Source: Thermoplasmata archaeon
Lineage (GTDB): Archaea > Thermoplasmatota > Thermoplasmata > Lutacidiplasmatales > UBA184
Assembly: GCA_021828085.1 (NCBI GenBank)
Contig: JAKATE010000059.1
Coordinates: 1-10,752, forward strand
Reading direction: 5' to 3'
DNA length: 10,752 bases
Position 1 is the stretch's first letter. Each line of letters starts with the position of its first letter. Below, piece by piece: positions 1-6,231 of this stretch. A program made the translations under genes and the position numbers. The notes beneath the pieces are model-generated. The model saw nothing but the letters and a program-made list of their open reading frames with translations, did no database searches and was not told where the DNA came from.

Positions 1-12
1 CCGATCAGGCGC

Positions 13-678
13 TTGTCCATCGGCAAGGGCTCCTATGCCGGTAGCCCCTACCTGGGGGTCTTCGGGAGGGCCGACGAGCGCTTCGCGCTCCTTCCCCCCT
101 CCACCCCGGGCGAGTTCCGCCGGCTCGTGGAGCGCTGCCTCGGGGTCGAGGTCGTCACCGCCACGGTCGGATCCACCGAGGTCGTGGGCTCGCTCCTCGC
201 GTTCAACTCCCACGGTCTCATCGTCCCCGAGACGGCCACCGATGCCGAGCGGGAGCGGCTCGGGCGCCTCCGGCCCGTCCACACGGTCCCCGGGCGGATC
301 AACGCCCACGGCAACGCCATCCTCGCCAACGACCACGGGGCCGTGGTCCATCCGGACTACTCCGCGGAGCAGCGCCAGGAGATTTCCCGCGCCCTGAAGG
401 TGCCGGTGGCCCCCGCGACCGTCGCGGGCCTCGGGACCGTGGCGATGGCGGCGGTGGCCACGAACCGGGGGGTGGTCGTGCATCCCCGGGCCACCGAGCC
501 GGAGCAGCGCCTCCTGGAGAAGGTCCTGGGGGTCCCCTGCCACCGTTCCACGGCCAACTTCGGCATCCCGCTGGTCGGCGCCTGCCTCATCGCCAACAGC
601 CGGGGGATGATCGTGGGGGACCTCACGACCCCCGTGGAGCTCATCCACCTGCAGGATGGGCTCAAGCTGTACGATTGA
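13..678 (+). CDS. eif6: Translation initiation factor 6 (aIF6)
   Basis: This is the archaeal homologue of eIF6, the anti-association factor that binds the 50S subunit and blocks premature joining to 30S. The 221 residues match the usual family length. They fall into five similar units (pentein fold), with repeated signatures such as VGSLLAFNSHGLIVP, NAILANDHGAVVHP, VAMAAVATNRGVVVHP and VGACLIANSRGMIVG. The start is uncertain. TTG at 13 gives an N-terminus of typical length, but the frame is open to the window edge (encoding PIRRL), so a start a few codons upstream of the window is equally possible. No convincing ribosome-binding site is visible. In many archaea this gene follows the rpl39e and rpl31e genes, which would lie outside the window. 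It converges on the S17e gene with a 13-base gap. Identification is firm; only the start is open. Confidence 0.93.
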   Translation: MSIGKGSYAGSPYLGVFGRADERFALLPPSTPGEFRRLVERCLGVEVVTATVGSTEVVGSLLAFNSHGLIVPETATDAERERLGRLRPVHTVPGRINAHGNAILANDHGAVVHPDYSAEQRQEISRALKVPVAPATVAGLGTVAMAAVATNRGVVVHPRATEPEQRLLEKVLGVPCHRSTANFGIPLVGACLIANSRGMIVGDLTTPVELIHLQDGLKLYD

Positions 679-691
679 GCGAAGGAAGGGC

Positions 692-922
692 CTAACCGCC
701 CAACCGGGCCTGGCGCCGGTGGTACCGGGTGACGTACCCGGCGATGCGGTTGGTGAGCTTCTTGTAGCGCACCCCGGACGCGTCGGGCTTCCCCGACGAG
801 AGGTCGGTCAGCTCGAGGACCTTCTCCCGGTTATGCCGGTAATCATCCGTGAAGGCCTGGGGATGCAAGCGCACCAGCTCGATGGCCACGCGCTTGATGT
901 ACGTCTGGCGGATATTGCCCAT
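692..922 (-). CDS. rps17e: 30S ribosomal protein S17e
   Basis: This is a component of the small ribosomal subunit found in archaea and eukaryotes but not bacteria. The 76-residue product has the family signature: an MGNIRQTYIKR start, a central HNREKVLELTDLSS segment, and the LTNRIAGYVTR helix near the C-terminus. A short insert (GKPDASGVRYKK, around residues 44-55) precedes the last helix. The frame stays open further upstream, but ATG at 920-922 is chosen because MGNIRQ is the conserved N-terminus and because a TATA box lies about 26 bases before it. No Shine-Dalgarno is seen immediately upstream, which fits a leaderless message. It is transcribed opposite to everything else in the window, converging on aIF6 and diverging from the vWA gene. 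Confidence 0.95.
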   Translation of the reverse strand: MGNIRQTYIKRVAIELVRLHPQAFTDDYRHNREKVLELTDLSSGKPDASGVRYKKLTNRIAGYVTRYHRRQARLGG

Positions 923-944
923 CGGCCGTCGCGACCTCGCCCGG

Positions 945-952
945 CTTATAAT
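945..952 (-). promoter_or_regulatory. TATA box of S17e, possibly shared with the divergent vWA gene
   Basis: On the minus strand this reads ATTATAAG, preceded by a purine-rich AGGGAGGG that could act as a BRE. It is one of very few A/T-rich octamers in a strongly GC-rich window. Its centre is about 26 bases upstream of the S17e ATG, the standard archaeal TATA-to-start-site distance, so the transcript would begin at or next to the start codon (leaderless). The core TTATAA is a palindrome and could also direct transcription rightward, starting near 975. Confidence 0.6.
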
Positions 953-964
953 CCCTCCCTGTGC

Positions 965-980
965 TCCGCGGGTCCGCGGA
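965..980. repeat. Short perfect inverted repeat in the divergent intergenic region
   Basis: TCCGCG and CGCGGA flank a four-base centre. The dyad lies about 15 bases to the right of the TATA box, near where a rightward transcript would begin. It could be an operator or a small RNA hairpin, but in GC-rich DNA such a short dyad can also occur by chance. Confidence 0.3.
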
Positions 981-1095
981 CACGTGCGCCTCGGGCCGAA
1001 GAAGCAATAAGCCGGCAGCATCACTTCCTATCCTTCGTGAAGCACCTTCGGCCCCGGCCCGCCTCCCGCGGCAGCCCCGCGGACGGAGCGCCCCG

Positions 1096-2610
1096 GTGAC
1101 CGCCTCCCGCCCCGACCCCCGCGACGGAGCCCTCTCCGGGCCGGCCCCGCTCTCCCCGCCTCCGCCCCGGCCCCGGCACGTGCTCGTCCTGGACATCTCG
1201 AAGAGCATGCTGGCCCCCCTCCCGGACCCCGTCGACGAGTCGAAGGTCCGCCGGAAGATCGAGGTCGCCCGGGCGGCGACCTACCGGATCTTCGAGGCGG
1301 TGCAGACGCAGGGCTCGTACTTCGGGCTCGTCATCTTCAGCAACACCGCCAAGGTGGCCATCCCCTTGACCGAGATCCGGCCCGAGATCCGCCCCGCCCT
1401 CGACAACATGGTGGCGCTCCTCCAGCCCTCCGGCCGGAGCGCGATCTGGGACGCCCTCGCCCTGGGAGCGGACCTCCTCCGCGCCCCCGGCGGAGGGGTG
1501 GTGGGGAACCTGGTCCTGGTCACCGACGGCTGGGACAACATGAGCCAGCGCTTCCGTACCGACGGGGAGGAGGAGGTCCCAGGGGCCTCCAGCCCGCTCC
1601 CCGGTCGGCAGAGCGTTCTGAGCTACGTGCTCAATCCGAGGAGCCGGGTGGCCCTCCAGGTCATCGGCATCGGGAGCGGCGGCGAGAAGGACAAGGGGGT
1701 GGATAGCCAGCGGATGGGACGTTTCACCCGAGCTTACGCCCACCGTGCCCAGGCGCTCGGGATTCCCTGCACGGTCTCCTACCAGGAGGTCATCACCAGC
1801 GAGGAGCTCTTCTCCCGGATGGTCACGGCGTTCCTCGACGTCCCCTTCGACGACCAGCGGAACCTCGAGGAGCTCCACCCGGATGACGTCGCGCAGGCAG
1901 CTGCGGCGGCCGCCCGGGGGTTGCGCGACGGCCACCGTCCCTCCCCCGTGGAGTACCTTTCCTCGAACCGGAACCCCTCCGGGGCGGCCCCTCCCGCGGC
2001 CCCGCTCGAGGTCGACATCCTGGACGCCCAGGCCTCCCAGGGGGCGGTCAACCTCCAGGAACGCTACGGCCCGCTGGGAGAGATCGTGCAGGCCTACCTG
2101 GACCACGACTACACCCGGGCCGAGACGCTCCTCTACCAGAAGGGGGGGCTCGTCGCCCCGCTCACGCGCTTCTACTGGCAGGCCCGCGTCGCCTTCGCCC
2201 AGGGGAAGAACGAGGAGGCCTCCCGGGACCTCGCCCAGGCGTGGACCGAGGCCGAAGGCCTCTCGGGGGTCGAGAGGACCCGGATCCTCCGGCGCCTGGC
2301 GCTCCTGCAGGCGAAGATCACCGGGGACGAGGAGACCGCCCAGCTGGTGAGCATCTTCGACGCGGCGGAGACGCGCGCCCGGGCCATCGGCCCCGAGGCG
2401 CGCGAACGCCTCGAACGGATCTTCGACGAGATCCTCGAGCTGCGCCGGACCTACGCCCAGGTCTCCGGGGGAGGGGCCGCCCGCCACGAGGCGCTGGTGG
2501 AGACCATCTTCGGGGAGCTCCAGGACGCCCGTCTCCAGAACAAGCCCCGGGACGCGACCCTGGAGGCCTTCTTCGACTTCGCCGAGATCGCGCTCGCGGA
2601 GATGCGCTGA
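1096..2610 (+). CDS. von Willebrand factor A domain protein with helical repeat tail
   Basis: The product is a predicted cytoplasmic protein of 504 residues. The vWA domain spans roughly residues 28-260 and carries a metal-ion-dependent adhesion site: D33-I-S35-K-S37 after the first strand, S115 where Thr is more usual (SGRSAIWDAL), and D144 in LVTDGWDN. A linker around 270-325 is rich in Ala and Pro. Residues 326-504 are helical with TPR-like pairs (QAYLDHDYTRAETLLYQ, ARVAFAQGKNEEASRDLAQA). GTG at 1096 is chosen because GGAG lies seven bases upstream; GTG at 961 would add 45 low-complexity residues without a ribosome-binding site. No signal peptide or membrane segment is seen. It is followed after 53 bases by a GTPase gene. 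vWA domains usually assemble complexes with P-loop NTPases. The substrate is unknown. Confidence 0.85.
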   Translation: MTASRPDPRDGALSGPAPLSPPPPRPRHVLVLDISKSMLAPLPDPVDESKVRRKIEVARAATYRIFEAVQTQGSYFGLVIFSNTAKVAIPLTEIRPEIRPALDNMVALLQPSGRSAIWDALALGADLLRAPGGGVVGNLVLVTDGWDNMSQRFRTDGEEEVPGASSPLPGRQSVLSYVLNPRSRVALQVIGIGSGGEKDKGVDSQRMGRFTRAYAHRAQALGIPCTVSYQEVITSEELFSRMVTAFLDVPFDDQRNLEELHPDDVAQAAAAAARGLRDGHRPSPVEYLSSNRNPSGAAPPAAPLEVDILDAQASQGAVNLQERYGPLGEIVQAYLDHDYTRAETLLYQKGGLVAPLTRFYWQARVAFAQGKNEEASRDLAQAWTEAEGLSGVERTRILRRLALLQAKITGDEETAQLVSIFDAAETRARAIGPEARERLERIFDEILELRRTYAQVSGGGAARHEALVETIFGELQDARLQNKPRDATLEAFFDFAEIALAEMR

Positions 2611-2663
2611 CGGAGGGACAGGATCGGCCAGGGTTCATCCCCTCTCCCATCCTCCAGCACCCG

Positions 2664-3896
2664 ATGCCAACCGCGGCTGTTTCCCGGACCCGGCGGAGCC
2701 CCCGTGCCCCGACCGCCACGCGCGCGACCCCCCGGCCGACCACGGCCCCGGCCCCCCGCTCGGTGGCCCCCGTGGGGCCGACCCCGCCTCCGCCCGAGCC
2801 CGCGGCCAGCACGCGCATCGCGGTGGTGGGGATCCCTGCCTCCGGGAAGACCACCTACTTCCGCTACCTCTCCGGGCACTTCGGGCTCAACCTGCCGATC
2901 GTCTTCGTCCCCTCCCGCCCCCCCAGTCCGCTCCCCCTCTTCGGGGACGTGGCGGAGGAGGTCGTCATGGAGGAGACCACCTACGAGACCGACCCCGCTT
3001 CCGCCGACGCGGAGATGGAGGCGACGACGCGCCTCTACGTGAGCCGACCCATGGAGGACCCGCGGCGGCTCTTCATCGAGCTCGCCGCCGGACGCGACGA
3101 GCAGGGGGTGCTCACGAAGTACCCGCTGCCCACCAAGTACAACCAGTTCGTCGACATGCGGCTGCGCTTCCGCTACGGGATGCCGGGCAACCTGGGACGG
3201 GCGCGGCCGATGGTCCTGCAGACCGTGGACGAGGCCGGCGGGATCATCTCGGACTACTTCACCTACGACCGGCTCTGGCTCGGGACCGCCCGGGAAGAGG
3301 TCTCCTTGGAGAAGTGCCGGGTCATCCCGCGCTTCGAGAGCTGGCGGACGGACCGCCAGGAGCTCTGGCGCCGGGGGCTCACCCTCATGGGACAGTTCAC
3401 CTCCGAGGCCGATGGACTGGTCCTGCTCCTCACCCCGCAGCCCGGCTCGCTCCGCGACAGCGCCCAGCAGGTGAACCTGGCCCGGGGGGTCTTCCGCTTC
3501 GCCCGGCAGCGGGGCATCCCCGTGGTCGTGGCGGTCTCCAAGGCGGACCTCCTCAAGGAGTTCTACCTCGAGGTGGAGCAGGTGCTCACCGACCGCGGCT
3601 ACCTCTCCCACTTCGACACCCGCCGGTTCCTCACCGAGAGGGACGGCAGCCGGCTCGGAAGCATCCTGGCCGCCCAGGACGGGGTGAGCCTGGACATCGG
3701 GCGCGACGTCTTCCTCGTCGCCTCGGCGATCTCCACCGGCGAGGGCCGGCCGCTCCTCTATGGGGACACCGGGGCCGAGGCCGATCCCGCGGTGAACCCC
3801 ACGGCCGGGATCCCGGTGATGGTGAACACCACGCTCCCCCTGGCGCGGATCTGCGAGCGCGTGCTGGAAGCGAGAGGCGAGCTCGCCCGCGCATGA
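2664..3896 (+). CDS. P-loop GTPase, TRAFAC-like (possible DO-GTPase relative)
   Basis: The predicted product has 410 residues. Residues 1-50 are Pro/Ala/Thr/Arg-rich and probably disordered. The NTPase core follows: Walker A G56-IPASGK-T63, a G3-like D189-E-A-G192 after a hydrophobic strand (VLQTV), G4-like S292-K-A-D295 after VVVAV, and G5-like S354-A-I after VFLVA. SKAD in place of NKxD still fits guanine recognition. A long acidic insert (about 90-150) separates Walker A from the G3 motif. The start is uncertain: ATG 2664 has no Shine-Dalgarno. A CTG at 2607, overlapping the vWA stop as CTGA and five bases after GGAG, would add 19 residues. GTG codons at 2763 and 2823 are less likely. The stop overlaps the next ATG (ATGA), indicating translational coupling. 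Assignment to the DO-GTPase group is an inference from layout and motifs. Confidence 0.82.
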   Translation: MPTAAVSRTRRSPRAPTATRATPRPTTAPAPRSVAPVGPTPPPPEPAASTRIAVVGIPASGKTTYFRYLSGHFGLNLPIVFVPSRPPSPLPLFGDVAEEVVMEETTYETDPASADAEMEATTRLYVSRPMEDPRRLFIELAAGRDEQGVLTKYPLPTKYNQFVDMRLRFRYGMPGNLGRARPMVLQTVDEAGGIISDYFTYDRLWLGTAREEVSLEKCRVIPRFESWRTDRQELWRRGLTLMGQFTSEADGLVLLLTPQPGSLRDSAQQVNLARGVFRFARQRGIPVVVAVSKADLLKEFYLEVEQVLTDRGYLSHFDTRRFLTERDGSRLGSILAAQDGVSLDIGRDVFLVASAISTGEGRPLLYGDTGAEADPAVNPTAGIPVMVNTTLPLARICERVLEARGELARA

Positions 3897-5938
3897 GCGC
3901 GCCCCTCTCCCCCGGGACGCCGACCCCCCCGTCGGGAGGGACCCGGGAGCGTGGGCTCGTTGCCGTGGCGTGGTGCCGGCAGGTGGACAACGAGGCGGAG
4001 AGCCCCGGTTACACCACCCTCCCGAGCGAGTTCCCGGCGCGCAAGGAGGCGCTCGAGCCGGTCCGGCGGGTCGGGAACCTGGCCATCAATGCCACCGACA
4101 CCCACGACTACTGGGACCCGGACCCGAGCAGCAAGCTCGCCTTCTATCCGGGGCTCTTCCTCTACCCCGCGGCCCAGGGACGCTACCTCTGCCTCGGGCG
4201 GCTCTTCCTCTCCACCGAGGACCGCCCGCGCCTGGGGATGAAGACGCTCATCCTGGAGACCCGCATGCTCACCGGCGGGGAGCCCCTCGGAAGCCAGCTC
4301 CGCCGCTGGTACACCTCCATGGGAAACCCCCGGCGGCCCGACCCTCCGCCGCGCGAGGGGGTCTCCGACTGGTCCGAGCGCCTCTCCGAGGCGTTCACCT
4401 TCCGCAAGACCGACCCGGCCCACCCTCTGCTCCTGCTCGTCTCGGACGAGTTCACGGACGTCGTCGCGGCTCTCTGGGACATCCTCGAGCGGGTGCCGGT
4501 GAGCCTGCTGCTGCTCTCGGGCCTCCTGGTGATGCCCTACTTCCTGCCGGTCCAGCGGGTGAACATGGAGGAGTTCACCGAGACCCTCCCGCTCACACTG
4601 GCGGTGCTCCGGATCCCCCGGAGCGAGGCCGGGGGGGACCGGCATCAGCGCCGGGTGAACCTCTGGTCCGCCCAGCCGGTCAATCTCGTCGACCTCACGA
4701 CCCCTCCCCGGAGCCCCCGGGGACGCTCGAGCCCGGCGCCCCCGGTCTCCTGGTGGCTCGACGCGCAGCGCTCCGCCGACAAGCTGGTCCCCTTCGCTCT
4801 CGGCGTGGACCGGGTGGAGCTCCCCCGGGTCCACTCGCTCATGAACCAGCCCGGAGGTGACCGGGGCTCCCGCCGGAGGCTCGAGATCGCCCGGATCTCC
4901 AAGGGCATGAGCGCCTTCGCCGCGGTCCTGGAGGCCGGTCCGCGCCGCTCCCGGCTCGATGCGGGGACCCTCTCCCAGGCCCGCCCCTACCTGGAGGCGC
5001 TGGGGCCGGAGGCGCTCATGGTCCCGGTGGAGGAGGGGAAGACCCTCCCACCCGAGAAGGGCCGGGCGGCCCCGGCTCCCCGGGCGGCGGAGACATCGTC
5101 CGTGCCCGCTCCGACCGGCCGTCGCGCTGTGGGCGCCTCCCCTCCGGCCGAGGAGGACCGGCTCCCCCCTTCCGAATCCCCGTCCAGCTCCCCGGAGCTC
5201 TCCGGCTCCCTCCGGGACCTCGAGAGCAAGCTCTCCGCGCTCGAGCGGCGGGTGGAGAACGAGATGTCCCTCTGGCTCACCGCGGAGGCCTTCGACGCCC
5301 GGGTGAGGGGAGTGCTCGCCCAGAACCCCTCGGCGGCGCCCCCTCCCGAGCCCGAGGCCCTCCAACCGCTGGTGCGCGACTGGGTCCGGGAGGAGCTCTC
5401 CACGCTGGTCCCGGAAGCGCTGAACCCCCCGACGGACGTCCGACCGCTGGAGGAGGAGTTCCGGGCGGCCATGGAGGAGGAGCGCGTGCGGCACCGCCAG
5501 CTCCTCGCCGAGTCCCTGGCCGAGCTCAAGGAACGCACGGAAGGGACCGTGGAGTTCCAGAACAGCATCCGGCGGGACCTCGAGGCGCTCGATGGGAAGT
5601 TCCGGGCGCTGACCTCCCGGATGCTCCCGCTGCTCCGGCGCACCTGGATGAAGCTCGCGGAGATGGAGCGGCAGACCGAGAAGGGTCGTCCCGCGGGCGA
5701 TCTCGACCAGGTCCGCGAGGAGCTCTGGCAGGAGCTCCACCGGGTGGAATCGGACCTGAACCAGCGGACGCGCGAGATCCTCGATCGCCTCGAGAACAAC
5801 CTGCAGAACCAGGGCCGCCTCTGGCTCAACCTGACCACGCAGCTCTCGGGCCTCTCGGAGGAGCGCAAGGAGCTCCGGCGCGACCTCGACCGGAGGTCGC
5901 GCCCCCGCGAAGGGCCGTCGGCCGGCCCGCGGGACTGA
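3893..5938 (+). CDS. Large GTPase-associated protein: GAP1-like N-terminus plus C-terminal coiled coil
   Basis: The product has 681 residues and no recognised enzyme motif. Residues 20-130 include WCRQVDNEAESPGY (from 27) and YLCLGRLFLSTEDRPRLG (98-115). From memory these resemble the N-terminal pattern of GTPase-associated protein 1 families; no search was run. Residues 201-219 form a very hydrophobic run (VPVSLLLLSGLLVMPYFLPV), either a membrane segment or a buried core helix. GAP1-type middle regions have similar leucine-rich stretches, so a membrane location is not certain. Residues about 379-435 are a Pro/Ser/Ala-rich linker. Residues 436-675 are charged heptad-like coiled coil (LRDLESKLSALERRVENEM onward), broken by a short Pro-rich stretch near 480. 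The ATG overlaps the GTPase stop by four bases, so the two are probably co-translated and may interact. Function unknown. Confidence 0.78.
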   Translation: MSAPLSPGTPTPPSGGTRERGLVAVAWCRQVDNEAESPGYTTLPSEFPARKEALEPVRRVGNLAINATDTHDYWDPDPSSKLAFYPGLFLYPAAQGRYLCLGRLFLSTEDRPRLGMKTLILETRMLTGGEPLGSQLRRWYTSMGNPRRPDPPPREGVSDWSERLSEAFTFRKTDPAHPLLLLVSDEFTDVVAALWDILERVPVSLLLLSGLLVMPYFLPVQRVNMEEFTETLPLTLAVLRIPRSEAGGDRHQRRVNLWSAQPVNLVDLTTPPRSPRGRSSPAPPVSWWLDAQRSADKLVPFALGVDRVELPRVHSLMNQPGGDRGSRRRLEIARISKGMSAFAAVLEAGPRRSRLDAGTLSQARPYLEALGPEALMVPVEEGKTLPPEKGRAAPAPRAAETSSVPAPTGRRAVGASPPAEEDRLPPSESPSSSPELSGSLRDLESKLSALERRVENEMSLWLTAEAFDARVRGVLAQNPSAAPPPEPEALQPLVRDWVREELSTLVPEALNPPTDVRPLEEEFRAAMEEERVRHRQLLAESLAELKERTEGTVEFQNSIRRDLEALDGKFRALTSRMLPLLRRTWMKLAEMERQTEKGRPAGDLDQVREELWQELHRVESDLNQRTREILDRLENNLQNQGRLWLNLTTQLSGLSEERKELRRDLDRRSRPREGPSAGPRD

Positions 5939-5972
5939 GCCCTTCCTCCCCCCGAGCCCCAGCCTCGCACGG

Positions 5973-5981
5973 AAACCTTTA
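5973..5981 (+). promoter_or_regulatory. Possible TATA-like element upstream of the DUF2116 gene
   Basis: AAACCTTTA is the only A/T-rich stretch in the 95-base gap after the coiled-coil gene. A start site about 26 bases downstream would fall near 6004, giving a leader of about 30 bases that contains the Shine-Dalgarno sequence. The match to the archaeal consensus is weak. Confidence 0.35.
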
Positions 5982-5985
5982 GCGC

Positions 5986-6010
5986 CCTCCTCCCGTCTCT
6001 CGAGAGGAGG
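5986..6010 (+). promoter_or_regulatory. Inverted repeat pairing CCTCCT with AGGAGG in the DUF2116 leader
   Basis: CCTCCT at 5986-5991 can pair with AGGAGG at 6005-6010, and the space between holds the self-complementary TCTCGAGA. The right arm is a Shine-Dalgarno-like sequence, though a second one, GGAGGT at 6015-6020, lies outside the hairpin, 13 bases before the ATG. If the start site is near 6004 the left arm would not be transcribed, so an RNA role requires an upstream promoter or read-through. Confidence 0.25.
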
Positions 6011-6033
6011 GGCCGGAGGTCTCTCCCCTTTCC

Positions 6034-6225
6034 ATGGATGCGGTCCCCTCCCACAAGCACTGCAAGATCTGCGGCATCTCCATCCCGCCGGAGGATGTGA
6101 CCTGCAGCGCGCAATGCCAGGCCCGCTACATGGCCAACGAGCGCTCCCGCCGTCTCTGGGTCTGGGCCTTCTACGCCATCGCGATCTTCCTGGTCATCCT
6201 GCTCGCGGTCTCGACCCATCTGTAA
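6034..6225 (+). CDS. DUF2116-family zinc-ribbon, C-terminal membrane-anchored small protein
   Basis: This 63-residue protein matches the archaeal DUF2116 pattern. A zinc-binding knuckle pair, C10-K-I-C13 and C24-S-A-Q-C28, is flanked by H7 and H9. A basic segment (ERSRR) and one hydrophobic helix at residues 41-59 run to the C-terminus, so the zinc domain should face the cytoplasm on a tail anchor. ATG 6034 is preceded by GGAGGT at 6015-6020, slightly far at 13 bases. The family is widespread in archaea and its function is unknown. Six bases separate it from the downstream coaD-like gene, which suggests an operon. The fold assignment is strong; no role can be inferred. Confidence 0.85.
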   Translation: MDAVPSHKHCKICGISIPPEDVTCSAQCQARYMANERSRRLWVWAFYAIAIFLVILLAVSTHL

Positions 6226-6231
6226 GGACCG

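Noticed and set aside
679..691. Possible terminator between the convergent aIF6 and S17e genes
   Set aside because: The 13-base gap has neither a T-run nor a hairpin; no terminator can be supported.
923..1024. N-terminal extension of S17e to an upstream ATG at 1024
   Set aside because: It adds 34 residues absent from the family and would place the TATA box inside the coding region; the conserved MGNIRQ start fits better.
656..1099. Plus-strand open frame of 147 codons
   Set aside because: Antisense to S17e and running through the divergent promoter region; no protein-like features.
1021..3611. Two long minus-strand open frames (1021-2487 and 2451-3611)
   Set aside because: Low-complexity antisense of the vWA and GTPase genes, with no recognisable motif.
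3758..5740. Long open frame on the minus strand (about 660 codons) across the coiled-coil gene
   Set aside because: Antisense shadow of a GC-rich gene; the translation is Gly/Arg/Leu/Glu-biased without domains, while the plus-strand product has coherent structure and an ATGA overlap.
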